Source of the DNA: Thermocrinis albus DSM 14484
GTDB lineage: Bacteria > Aquificota > Aquificia > Aquificales > Aquificaceae
Length of the DNA stretch: 64,000 bases
Direction: 5' to 3'
NCBI RefSeq assembly: GCF_000025605.1
Contig: NC_013894.1
Location: 605,529-669,528 of the forward strand
Position 1 is the first letter of the stretch; each line of letters begins with the position of its first letter. A program made the translations under genes and the position numbers. The notes below the pieces were generated by a model. It saw nothing but the letters and a program-made list of their open reading frames with translations. It had not been told where the DNA came from and made no database searches. Shown piece by piece: positions 19,281 to 26,753 of this stretch.

Positions 19281-20227
19281 TGGCTGAGGAGTTTCTGTCA
19301 CAGGAAGAGGTGAACCTCCTTCTGCAGGCGCTGGGTAAGGAGGAGGAGACTAAAACTACCGTAACTCACAAAGAGGTGAAGCCCCTTGATATTAGTACAC
19401 TGGAACACATCTCGGCTAGTAGAATAGCTGGACTTGAACTCATATTGGAACGTTGGGTTTCTTCCCTCAAAAGATCCCTCTCATCGGTTATGGTGAGCAT
19501 ACCAGCAGTACTCAAAGAAGGTGTAAGTGTTGTCAGGTTCTCAGAGTTTGTTTCCCAACTACCCTTCCCCTCAGCAATAGGCTTTTTTAACGTACACCCC
19601 CTAAGGGGTGTAAGTATGTTGGTCCTTGATCCCAGGATAATATATATGACCGTCAGTAGCTTGTTTGGTGGACCACCTAAACCCTACAAAATAGAGGGGA
19701 AAGAATTCACCAAGATAGAGTTGAGAATAGTGCAGAAAATTTTAGAAATATGTTACAGAGAGTTGGAGGAAGTCTGGAACACCGTTATGGAGGTGAAAGT
19801 CATCCCACAAGGATTGGAAACTAATCCTTCTCTTCTGACGATAGCACGCCCCAAAGAGAAGTTTATAGTACTCAAGCTTCTTGTATCTCTGGAGGGGAGC
19901 GAAGGTTATATGTATCTGGCAATACCTGAAGAATCTTTGGATCCCTACAAGGAGGTCCTTAAAGGAATCACGGAACTTAGATCGCCGGAGGTTTCCAACA
20001 AGCTCTTGCAGGCTTTAGAAGAGATACCTTTAAACCTAGAGGTGATACTGGGTAGACAGAAAATACAGCTGGGGGATCTTCTCAATATGAAGGTGGGTGA
20101 TACTATGATACTACAGAAAGGTCTCAGAGAACCTGTGGAGGTTAGGGTAAGTGGCGTGCCCAAGGCTTTAGCCTTTCTAGGACAGGTAGGGAAAAGGAAA
20201 GCCATAAAGATTCTAAGGTTTTACTAA
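19280..20227 (+). CDS. fliM: Flagellar motor switch protein FliM
   Basis: Switch-complex protein, 315 residues. The CheY-binding N-terminus reads FLSQEEVNLLLQALG (residues 5-19). The middle domain contains PLDISTLEHISASRIAGLELI. The C-terminal SpoA-like domain (about 240-310) has LGRQKIQLGDLLNMKVGDTMIL. Its ATG shares one base with the fliF stop (TGATG). The last 15 bp overlap the convergent PII-like gene. No fliG or fliN lies beside it here, so the rest of the switch is elsewhere. Confidence 0.93.
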   Translation: MAEEFLSQEEVNLLLQALGKEEETKTTVTHKEVKPLDISTLEHISASRIAGLELILERWVSSLKRSLSSVMVSIPAVLKEGVSVVRFSEFVSQLPFPSAIGFFNVHPLRGVSMLVLDPRIIYMTVSSLFGGPPKPYKIEGKEFTKIELRIVQKILEICYRELEEVWNTVMEVKVIPQGLETNPSLLTIARPKEKFIVLKLLVSLEGSEGYMYLAIPEESLDPYKEVLKGITELRSPEVSNKLLQALEEIPLNLEVILGRQKIQLGDLLNMKVGDTMILQKGLREPVEVRVSGVPKALAFLGQVGKRKAIKILRFY

Positions 20228-20512
20228 GGTAACTTGAGAGAGAACACATAAGCCACCGTATCTTTTCAGCACAGGAGATACCTCCTTAATAAGTCTTTCT
20301 GCGAGGTTATCATCGCACACAACTACCACGTACACGTTTTCCATTGCTCCGGAGGGTTCGTCCCCTCTCATAATACCCCTCTCTCCCATTCCCATAACAT
20401 GCTCCATCACGCTGTAACCGGGGACTTTGAGTTGATGAAGGACTTCGATGACCTTCTCCAACTGGTACTTGCCTATTATGATCTCCACCTTGGTGGCTGT
20501 CAACCTCTCCAT
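20213..20512 (-). CDS. sbtB: PII-like regulatory protein, SbtB-type
   Basis: A 99-residue ferredoxin-like-fold protein of the PII superfamily: KVEIIIGKYQLEKVIEVLHQLKVPGYSVME at the start, a flexible T-loop region (GMGERGIMRGDEPSGAMEN, about residues 40-58), then VYVVVVCDDNLAERLIKEVSPVLKRYGGLCVLS. Placement 3 nt downstream of an SbtA-type bicarbonate transporter is the classical arrangement for SbtB, which senses adenyl nucleotides and inhibits SbtA in cyanobacteria (known). The C-terminal Cys pair of some cyanobacterial SbtBs is absent. GGGGTGAAGG, spanning the sbtA stop, serves as ribosome site. The symbol rests on context plus fold. Confidence 0.75.
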   Translation of the reverse strand: MERLTATKVEIIIGKYQLEKVIEVLHQLKVPGYSVMEHVMGMGERGIMRGDEPSGAMENVYVVVVCDDNLAERLIKEVSPVLKRYGGLCVLSQVTLVKP

Positions 20513-20515
20513 CCT

Positions 20516-21487
20516 TCACCCCCAGAGCAAGTTGGCCACGTAATAGTATAAGGGAATACCGATAGATATGTTGAAGGGAAAGGTTACAGAGAGGGACATG
20601 GTGATGTATAATCCTGGGTTGGCCTCAGGTAAAGCTATTCGCAACGCTGCCGGAACAGCTATGTAGGAAGCACTGGCCGACAGAACCGCCAACAGAAAAG
20701 CATCCCCCATTTCTGTGCCTACCAACTTGGCCAACATGAGGGCCACGTGGGCGTTAACGATGGGAACAAAGATAGCAAAAATGAGGAGGAAGGGTCCTAC
20801 TTTCTTTAACTCTCCCACTCTTCTTGAAGCTACCAGACCCATGTCCAACAAGAAAAAGGCGAGAAAGCCTTTAAAGAGATCACCGTATAAAGGTTTCATA
20901 GCTTCCCAACCCTTCTCTCCTGTAATATAACCCACTATCAAAGATCCCAACAGGATAAGAACAGACCCGTTAAAGAAGGCTTCCCTCAGAAGATCCTTCC
21001 ACTCTATGTGTACCCCATCAGATCTCTTACCGAAGAGGTTTGCCAGTATGAGGCCCAGTATTATAGCGGGAGATTCCATGAGAGTCATGGCAGCCACCAT
21101 ATGACCTCCGTGGTGAACACCCAAGGACTGAAGAAAGGTGGTGGCTGTCACGAAGGTGACCGCACTGATAGAACCGTAAGTGGCGGCTATACCGGCGGCG
21201 TTGTAAACGTCCAACTTCCATCGTAGTAAAAAGAAGCTGTACAAAGGAACCAGTACAGCCATGAGCATAGCTATAAGGAGTGTGATCAGCACATACTGAT
21301 TTAAACCACTGTGAGCTATCTTGTACCCTCCCTGTAAGCCTATGGATATGAGGAGGTAGAGGGAAAAGAGTTTAGGAAGAGGGTGCGGTATGTCAAGGTC
21401 AGACTTCAGAAGAGTTGCCAGAAATCCTAGAAAGAAGAAAAGTATGGGAGGTTGGAGTATGTTGTTAAGGACAAGCTCCCAGCTCAT
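20516..21487 (-). CDS. sbtA: SbtA-type sodium-dependent bicarbonate transporter
   Basis: A 323-residue integral membrane protein with about ten hydrophobic segments and the SbtA/DUF897 pattern. Visible features are LFSLYLLISIGLQGGYKI near residue 40, the conserved AATYGSISAVTFVTAT segment near 104, then AAMTLMESPAIILGLILAN, and in the second half FLLDMGLVASRR and SASASYIAVPAALRIALPEANPGLYITMSLSVTFPFNI. In cyanobacteria this family imports HCO3- with Na+. Start ATG 21487 overlaps the COG0523 stop (ATGA); an upstream in-frame start lies inside that gene and is less likely. In an rTCA autotroph it would supply inorganic carbon. Confidence 0.85.
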   Translation of the reverse strand: MSWELVLNNILQPPILFFFLGFLATLLKSDLDIPHPLPKLFSLYLLISIGLQGGYKIAHSGLNQYVLITLLIAMLMAVLVPLYSFFLLRWKLDVYNAAGIAATYGSISAVTFVTATTFLQSLGVHHGGHMVAAMTLMESPAIILGLILANLFGKRSDGVHIEWKDLLREAFFNGSVLILLGSLIVGYITGEKGWEAMKPLYGDLFKGFLAFFLLDMGLVASRRVGELKKVGPFLLIFAIFVPIVNAHVALMLAKLVGTEMGDAFLLAVLSASASYIAVPAALRIALPEANPGLYITMSLSVTFPFNISIGIPLYYYVANLLWG

Positions 21488-22392
21488 GCCTGTACACCCC
21501 CTCTTTTGATAAATACCAAGAAGCTGGAACCTCTGTAGGAGGGTATCTCCTCTCCTATGTCCCAAAGACCGAAGGCGTAGTTAACGATGACAGGATTTTT
21601 CATATTGGCTATGCGCACTATACCCTTCACCCTTATCACGTCAGCGGGAAGGTTTTTGAGAAGATCAACCAGCTTATCATACTCCAAGGGCTGAGGAAAC
21701 TGGATAACCTGTTCCGCTACGCGGTGCTGGTGTTGGTGAGCGGGTGACGGTTGTGTGTACTTACTCAGATCATCCAAGACAAATATACCCTCAAACACCT
21801 CAGCGGGTAACTGTCCGAAGGATGTTCTGTATACCCTAAGATAACTAAATATTCTCTCACCGGTAAATACATTCCTTATGGAGTACTCCTCCCAGATTTT
21901 CTTTATTTCCTTTTCCAACTCATCACACCTTTGAGCATCTACCAGATCCACCTTGTTGATGACCACTATGTTGGACCCTCCTATCTGGTATCTGGCAGTA
22001 CTTTCATTCTTGTATTTCTCAAAATTCTTAGCGTCCACCACACATATGACACCTTCTATACTACATCCCAAACTTTGTAGACTCAGCATAACGGGGAAGG
22101 GCTCTGCGGCTCCCGATGTTTCCACCAACAAAACCTCAGGATCATACTTCTCCCTTATCTCCTTAATGCCTTTCTCAAACTCTGCATGTAAGGAACAACA
22201 TATGCAACCTTCTGCCAGTTCTACCACCGAGGAATACACATTCTGAAGCACCTTCCCATCTACACCTACTTCACCTATCTCGTTTACCAGAACCGCCACC
22301 CGTTTTCCACCAAAATGCTCTCTGGCAGCCCGTACGAGGAGAGTAGTCTTACCGCTACCTAAAAATCCTGTTACCACAAAGGCAGGTAACAT
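21484..22392 (-). CDS. COG0523 (CobW/P47K-like) metal-chaperone GTPase
   Basis: A 302-residue G3E-family GTPase. Walker A GFLGSGKTT lies at about residue 9, the metal-binding CxCC motif GCICCSLH at about 62, Walker B VETSGAAEP at about 92 and NKVD at about 148. A His-rich stretch (PAHQHQHRV) precedes the C-terminal CobW_C domain. Family members deliver Zn, Co or Ni, and some are tied to carbonic anhydrase supply under metal limitation (known). It overlaps sbtA by four bases, so a link to bicarbonate handling is plausible (inference). The metal cannot be told from sequence. Confidence 0.85.
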   Translation of the reverse strand: MLPAFVVTGFLGSGKTTLLVRAAREHFGGKRVAVLVNEIGEVGVDGKVLQNVYSSVVELAEGCICCSLHAEFEKGIKEIREKYDPEVLLVETSGAAEPFPVMLSLQSLGCSIEGVICVVDAKNFEKYKNESTARYQIGGSNIVVINKVDLVDAQRCDELEKEIKKIWEEYSIRNVFTGERIFSYLRVYRTSFGQLPAEVFEGIFVLDDLSKYTQPSPAHQHQHRVAEQVIQFPQPLEYDKLVDLLKNLPADVIRVKGIVRIANMKNPVIVNYAFGLWDIGEEIPSYRGSSFLVFIKRGGVQA

Positions 22393-22399
22393 GGCGGTA

Positions 22400-22693
22400 T
22401 TACTCTCCGCCGTACTCTACTGAGTCGATCTCCTCCATAAACTGTTCTATCTGAAAGGTTATGAAGTTGGCAAGGTCCTTAACATCCTTGTCCATGTATT
22501 CCGGATCTATGTCTATCCGTTTTTCGTGAATACTGTGCCCTTCTACCACATACTTCACCTTCAGATACGGAACTGAGACAGTTCCACATCCTGCCTCCTG
22601 CTCCGTGGGAAAGCAGACCTCTATATCTATGTCCGGATTGGCCATATTCTTTCTCACTTCCTGTGCCAAAAGCTCCAGCTTGCTTATGTCCAT
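22400..22693 (-). CDS. Unknown 97-residue protein in the for-sbt operon
   Basis: Acidic soluble protein with no recognised domain. It has two isolated cysteines (EVCFP, AGCGT), a beta-rich centre (GTVSVPYLKVKYVVEG) and a C-terminal helix (VKDLANFITFQIEQFMEEID). It begins 10 nt after the ferredoxin-like subunit gene and ends 7 nt before the COG0523 gene, so it is clearly co-transcribed. Its size and place suggest an accessory to the oxidoreductase or to metal delivery, but nothing in the sequence decides that. Confidence 0.65.
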   Translation of the reverse strand: MDISKLELLAQEVRKNMANPDIDIEVCFPTEQEAGCGTVSVPYLKVKYVVEGHSIHEKRIDIDPEYMDKDVKDLANFITFQIEQFMEEIDSVEYGGE

Positions 22694-22703
22694 GGCTATT
22701 CCC

Positions 22704-22928
22704 TCAGTCAGAAGCTGTTACCATAACCATCTGGATACAGTTTCTCTTGAGAAGATCTGAGCAAACGTAAACGCATATGGCACAACCTTTGCACCTGGCG
22801 TAGTTGACCCACGCCACGTGCTTAGACTCATGGTACATTAGGGTGTTGGGTTCAGGACAGAACAGAACACACTGCTTGCAGTTGTATTTGGCACAATCAC
22901 TTTCCTTTACATCAGCCACATAGTACAT
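22704..22928 (-). CDS. forE: Ferredoxin-like small subunit of five-subunit 2-oxoacid:ferredoxin oxidoreductase (ForE-like)
   Basis: A 74-residue protein with two [4Fe-4S]-type cysteine sets: C-x4-C-x2-C-x3-C-P at about residues 12-25 and C-x2-C-x2-C-x3-C at about 46-56. It is the fifth gene of a D-A-B-G-E order that matches the forDABGE operon described for Hydrogenobacter thermophilus. Its likely role is passing electrons between ferredoxin and the catalytic subunits. The start has only a weak GGGA ribosome site and is preceded, 17 nt upstream, by copy A of the structured RNA element. Confidence 0.8.
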   Translation of the reverse strand: MYYVADVKESDCAKYNCKQCVLFCPEPNTLMYHESKHVAWVNYARCKGCAICVYVCSDLLKRNCIQMVMVTASD

Positions 22929-22945
22929 TCCCGTTACTCGGATTA

Positions 22946-23026
22946 CCCATCTTCGGGTGCCGGGCTATTTGTAACGCGCCCTTTAATGGGTGTCCAGAGA
23001 CCCGGCAGGCGCCATTTGGACACCCA
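22946..23026 (-). ncRNA. Structured RNA element, copy A (between forG and forE)
   Basis: On the minus strand the element starts 19 nt after the forG stop and ends 17 nt before the forE ATG. Helix 1 pairs 23026-23018 with 22995-22987 (9 bp). Its loop contains GCGCCT (23012-23007), able to pair with GGGCGC (22981-22976). The loop also holds TGCCGGGT (23007-23000), able to pair with GCCCGGCA (22965-22958). A CCC/GGG hairpin (22957-22946) closes the element. A-rich joints AAAT, TTAAA and TACAAATA are shared with the other copies. No known family recognised. Confidence 0.7.
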
Positions 23027-23045
23027 TATTAAGAATTTTATATGA

Positions 23046-23729
23046 TCAGCCGGTGAGAGCTTCTTCCTCAACCCATCCCCTTTCCTCTGCTATACGGAAG
23101 GCTTCCCTTATAACCTGCATGTTCTTCTCCAGCAGCTCCATCTTCTTCTTGAACTTCTTTTCTATAGCACTGTCCAAGGCCGTTGTCCCACCCGAAGCCA
23201 CGAAGGTGTTACCTAAGAATCTCTCCCTCACAGCTTGCTCAATGTGTTCAAAGTTCACCAATCTGGTGATACCAAAGAACAGACCTATCATAGCCATGTT
23301 GGTGGCTAGCTCTGTACCCGCTACCTCCAGGGCCAGCTTTGTGGCGGGGAACATGTAAACTCGCGTGTTGAGTTCCTTAAGAACCTGCCAATCTTCGGGG
23401 GGAATTATATCGGCATCGGTGTTAATGATAACCATACCGTTTTCCTTGAGTCCCGAGTAAAAAGGCATAGTGTAAGACTTACCGTGAGTTATAACTTGAG
23501 GGTGATAGATCATTATCACGTTGGGGTAAACCACCTCTCCTACTTCGTAGATGGGCTCGTCTGAAACCCTCACGTAGGCCTCAACGGGTGCCATACGCTT
23601 CTCGGAACCGAAGAAAGGTACCAAAGTGGCGTACTTACCGGCCGCAGTCATAGCGTTACCAAGTATGTGGGCGGAGGTGACAACCCCCTGCCCACCGACA
23701 CCAGCTATCCTTATGTTATACCTTTTCAT
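23046..23729 (-). CDS. forG: 2-oxoacid:ferredoxin oxidoreductase gamma subunit
   Basis: A 227-residue gamma-type subunit: N-terminal IRIAGVGGQGVVTSAHILGNAM, central VYPNVIMIYHPQ, then ELATNMAMIGLFFGIT. It forms part of the complex that reductively carboxylates an acyl-CoA with ferredoxin. forB overlaps its start by four bases (ATGA). After its stop there is an AT-rich tract and RNA element copy A before forE. Gene order favours the For (2-oxoglutarate) over the Por (pyruvate) complex, but sequence comparison would be needed to separate them. Confidence 0.87.
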   Translation of the reverse strand: MKRYNIRIAGVGGQGVVTSAHILGNAMTAAGKYATLVPFFGSEKRMAPVEAYVRVSDEPIYEVGEVVYPNVIMIYHPQVITHGKSYTMPFYSGLKENGMVIINTDADIIPPEDWQVLKELNTRVYMFPATKLALEVAGTELATNMAMIGLFFGITRLVNFEHIEQAVRERFLGNTFVASGGTTALDSAIEKKFKKKMELLEKNMQVIREAFRIAEERGWVEEEALTG

Positions 23730-24592
23730 GCCTTCACCTCCTGTTGCTCCTTCTCCAGGTTCTCGAAGAACTCTCTTACTTCATCTGTCATCCACTCGTA
23801 GAAGGCAAAATCTTGCTTTTCCCTCTTTCTGGCATCTTCCAACACCTTCTCTGTGGGTATAGAGTACTCTATGTTACAGGATGTGTAAGCGTGTATGAAG
23901 GTAGGACCAAAGTGTCTGGCTGCCAGTATGGCCCTTCTTATAACCTTAGCTATTCTCTTGGGGTTAGTGGGTGCCAGCTTTGCCACGTACACGCATCCCG
24001 CTACTTTAGCCAGCTCCACAGCGTTTATTTTGTCGAACTGCTTTCCTTTTGGAGCCATTTTAAGCTGAACACCCTTGGGTGACATACCGCTCTCTTGTCC
24101 ACCGGTGTTGCCGTAAACCTCGTTATCCACCATGATGGTGGTGAACTTCTCTCTTCTGAACCAAGAGTGCATGGTCATACCGAAACCTATATCAATGAGA
24201 CCTCCGTCACCTGCTATAACCACCACGTCTTTCACTTTGTCGGGGAACCTTATCGTTAGAGCTCTCTTGAGACCAGAGGCCACAGCGTTAGTGTCACCGT
24301 AGTTACCATAGATGAAGGGAACGGCAGCCTGTGACAGAGCAAGTCTCGCACAACCCGCTGTACCTATCACTATGGTGTCCTCGGGATTGGGAAGGGCAGC
24401 GTAGAACACCCTTATGAAGTAGGCCATAAAGCACCCTGCACACATAGGGTGTTCTTCCACCAACTCCTTAAACTGTCCCAGTTGCTGCACATCTACCTGT
24501 CTGCCGAACTGGCCATACTTGACCAGGTCCACGTAATCCTTTGGCATGTATCTTTCAAAACCTGGAGAAATCCTCACATACTCCAGACCCAT
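23726..24592 (-). CDS. forB: 2-oxoacid:ferredoxin oxidoreductase beta subunit (TPP-binding)
   Basis: A 288-residue beta subunit that binds thiamine diphosphate and an Fe-S cluster. Visible features are the CAGC pair near residue 51, a further cysteine in GTAGCARLA, the TPP/Mg motif GDGGLIDIGFGMT near residue 147, DNEVYGNTGGQ near 176, and SCNIEYS for the late cysteine. GGAGGTGTTAAC precedes the ATG. It follows forA by 21 nt and overlaps forG by four. Confidence 0.9.
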   Translation of the reverse strand: MGLEYVRISPGFERYMPKDYVDLVKYGQFGRQVDVQQLGQFKELVEEHPMCAGCFMAYFIRVFYAALPNPEDTIVIGTAGCARLALSQAAVPFIYGNYGDTNAVASGLKRALTIRFPDKVKDVVVIAGDGGLIDIGFGMTMHSWFRREKFTTIMVDNEVYGNTGGQESGMSPKGVQLKMAPKGKQFDKINAVELAKVAGCVYVAKLAPTNPKRIAKVIRRAILAARHFGPTFIHAYTSCNIEYSIPTEKVLEDARKREKQDFAFYEWMTDEVREFFENLEKEQQEVKA

Positions 24593-24613
24593 GTTAACAC
24601 CTCCTTAAAGTTT

Positions 24614-25783
24614 TTATACCACCACTTTTCTTTCCTTCTTGATGCCAAAAGCATCGTAAATCTTTTCCATAATAAGCTCTACGGGGAGAGTCATACCACC
24701 GTAGACCCTCGGTCCACCTATCACTATGTCGTTGTTGGGAAGGACCGCTTTAACTTCCTTAGCCAACCATCCCACTATGTTGTGCTCCGGCACTATCACC
24801 GCCTTTGCCTTCCTGAGAACTTCCCTTATCTCTCTCTCAGGGAAGGGTCTTATAGACTTTACCTTTACGAGGCCTACGTTGAGACCTTCCATCTGAGCAT
24901 ACCTAACCGCTTCCCTTCCTTGGGCTGCAGCACAGCCAGAGGCCACTACAAAGACCTCCGCATCAGGATTAACCACCTCAATGGGGCCTCCCAGATATTT
25001 ATAAATGTACTTCATGGCCCTTATGTTGGAGGACCAAACCTCCTGTTGCCATACAGCGTGTATAAGGTAACTCATGAAGTTGGACTTTTGAACGGGAGCG
25101 TCTCTCTGTATACGTGCAGGTGGTATCTCACAGTCGGTAGGAGGAACGGGGGCTTTGTAAGGATCTCTGGGAGGGAGTTTCATGTCCTCAGGTGTCATGT
25201 TAACGTAACCTTTGGCGTGGGTAACAAAGAAGCCTTCCGTACAGACCGCCACAGGTATGTACACGTCTACCTTCTCTGCTATTACGAAAGCTGCGAGGGT
25301 AAAGTCAAAAACATCCTGCTGGTTTTCTGCATGTAACACCACCATACCGCAGTGAAGGAGGTAGGCTATCTCCACATTGTCAGGCTGTATGGAGAGGGGT
25401 GCGTTCACCACCCTTGTGAGGACACCCAAAACCGCGGGGAGTCTGTGACCGGGCCACGAAGCTATAGCCTCCAGACCTCTCAGAAGACCTGGTCCTGAGG
25501 TAGCGGTAAAGGCTCTCGCTCCACCTCTCACAGCACCCGCTATAGCGGACATAGCGCCGTACTCTTCTTCTGCTCTGTAGTAATCTCTGAGATAACCCTG
25601 TGCCCACAAATCCCCCACCAGGTGCATCACTTCAGACTGAGGTGTTATGGGATAGGCTATCGCTATGTCCACGTTGGCACGTTTCACAGCCTCGGCCATA
25701 GCCTGGGCACCTGTTATAAACTTACGCTCTCTAGGTGCCTCTAAGAGAAGGTAATCGGCATCTACTACTCTCTGTTCAGGCAT
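24614..25783 (-). CDS. forA: 2-oxoacid:ferredoxin oxidoreductase alpha subunit
   Basis: A 389-residue alpha subunit (pyrimidine-binding half of the TPP fold). It has AIAYPITPQSEVMH, EEEYGAMSAIAGAVRGGARAFTATSGPGL and a C-terminal transketolase-like domain with VKSIRPFPEREIREV and PEHNIVGWLAKEV. Start ATG 25783 follows GGAAGGGGAG by 2-3 nt. An in-frame GTG-type start at 25807 would lie within the terminal hairpin of RNA element copy B and is rejected. Supplies the acyl-CoA binding half of the enzyme that fixes CO2 in the reductive TCA cycle. Confidence 0.88.
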   Translation of the reverse strand: MPEQRVVDADYLLLEAPRERKFITGAQAMAEAVKRANVDIAIAYPITPQSEVMHLVGDLWAQGYLRDYYRAEEEYGAMSAIAGAVRGGARAFTATSGPGLLRGLEAIASWPGHRLPAVLGVLTRVVNAPLSIQPDNVEIAYLLHCGMVVLHAENQQDVFDFTLAAFVIAEKVDVYIPVAVCTEGFFVTHAKGYVNMTPEDMKLPPRDPYKAPVPPTDCEIPPARIQRDAPVQKSNFMSYLIHAVWQQEVWSSNIRAMKYIYKYLGGPIEVVNPDAEVFVVASGCAAAQGREAVRYAQMEGLNVGLVKVKSIRPFPEREIREVLRKAKAVIVPEHNIVGWLAKEVKAVLPNNDIVIGGPRVYGGMTLPVELIMEKIYDAFGIKKERKVVV

Positions 25784-25798
25784 GTCTCCCCTTCCTAA

Positions 25799-25886
25799 CC
25801 CAGACATCTCGTGTCTGGGGCCGGGCTATTTTTAACGCGCCCTTTGAGGGTGTCCAGAGACCCGGCAGGCGCCATTTGGACACCCT
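25799..25886 (-). ncRNA. Structured RNA element, copy B (between forD and forA)
   Basis: Starts 8 nt after the forD stop and ends 15 nt before the forA ATG on the minus strand. It is almost identical to copy A through all three interlocking helices. Helix 1 is 9 bp with an A-T closing pair unlike copy A, so the closing pair covaries. The joint reads TTAAAAATA and the third helix loses its last pair. The terminal hairpin is longer (CCCAGACA/TGTCTGGG, 25819-25799) and unrelated in sequence to that of copy A. It ends next to the ribosome site. Confidence 0.7.
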
Positions 25887-25894
25887 TAAACTCA

Positions 25895-26611
25895 TCATTC
25901 TGTCTCCGTAACTTGCTCTCCTCTTCTGGGTATGAGGAGATAGGCGTACTCTCCGTAATCTAGAACGGAGAGTGTCTCGTAGTTTTCCGGCGGTAGAGAT
26001 GGGTTTTCTGGTGGAAGTTTGGGCTCCCACTCTATGCCCATCTCCTTCCTCACCTGCACTACCACATTCTTGAATCTCCTTATCTCCTCTGCATGAACAT
26101 CTCTCAGGGACACCATAGCGTCCTCGTGTCCCATCTCGGCGCACAGAGCTATGGTGAAGCAGTTGGTACCAGCTCTTATCATTCTGAGAGATAGGTTAGC
26201 ATAGTGACAGTGCACACCCACAAATATAGCTACCTCTATTTTGTTGTGAAGGATCGTGAGGTTGGGGTGGTTGGGATTTATCTCCGCTTCCGGATCTATT
26301 TTGGGATACTTAGGTCTGTAGTCCGGCATAGGAATTATCCTGCAGTTGGGTATTTCCATAGCCAGCTCTAGCACGGCTTTTGCCTTCTCCATAGCACTGG
26401 CGTTCCACCCCCACAGAACAAGAGGACCCGGAAATATGGTGGGATTCCTTCTGGTGAGGAGGGCCTTGGCGGCCTCACGCATGGCCACCTCTTCGTCCAC
26501 TATTTCTCCATAAAGAAGAGCCTTGCCAGGTGGTGGAAGCTCTACGCCTTCAAAGGCTGGAGGCGTAGGTATATAACCGGCCGGCCCAGGAACCACCTTC
26601 ATCTTCTGCAT
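25895..26611 (-). CDS. forD: Fifth (delta-like) subunit of 2-oxoacid:ferredoxin oxidoreductase, CdhB/CO-dehydrogenase-epsilon-like
   Basis: A 238-residue first gene of the forDABGE-type operon. The centre (GPLVLWGWNASAMEKAKAVLELAMEIPNCRIIPMPDYRP, read in pieces from about residue 66) and VAIFVGVHCHYANLSLRMIRAG resemble the small CO dehydrogenase/acetyl-CoA synthase epsilon fold, which is found in the five-subunit enzymes of Aquificales. The start is ATG 26611, 4 nt after GGAGGTG. A longer frame to 26671 would begin upstream of the predicted transcription start. Its catalytic role is unknown; it may bind CoA or nucleotide. Confidence 0.78.
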   Translation of the reverse strand: MQKMKVVPGPAGYIPTPPAFEGVELPPPGKALLYGEIVDEEVAMREAAKALLTRRNPTIFPGPLVLWGWNASAMEKAKAVLELAMEIPNCRIIPMPDYRPKYPKIDPEAEINPNHPNLTILHNKIEVAIFVGVHCHYANLSLRMIRAGTNCFTIALCAEMGHEDAMVSLRDVHAEEIRRFKNVVVQVRKEMGIEWEPKLPPENPSLPPENYETLSVLDYGEYAYLLIPRRGEQVTETE

Positions 26612-26643
26612 ACTGCACCTCCAGGCTTTTGGTGGTTTTTCAA

Positions 26644-26671
26644 ATATTAGCATGGGGTAATACCTTGTCAA
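26644..26671 (-). promoter_or_regulatory. Promoter of the forDABGE-sbt operon
   Basis: A consensus TTGACA (26671-26666), 16-nt spacer and TAATAT (26649-26644) on the minus strand, with GGAGGTG further down before the forD ATG. It is the best sigma-70 promoter in the window and the only convincing one found for the ten genes downstream. The divergent korA promoter must lie in the adjacent AT-rich 80 bp but is not clear. Confidence 0.75.
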
Positions 26672-26753
26672 GCGGGAACTATATGATTAAAATCTTAATG
26701 ATTTAAGCTATGTAAGCGTATGTTTATATTTACAATGGCACGGAGGTGAAGGT

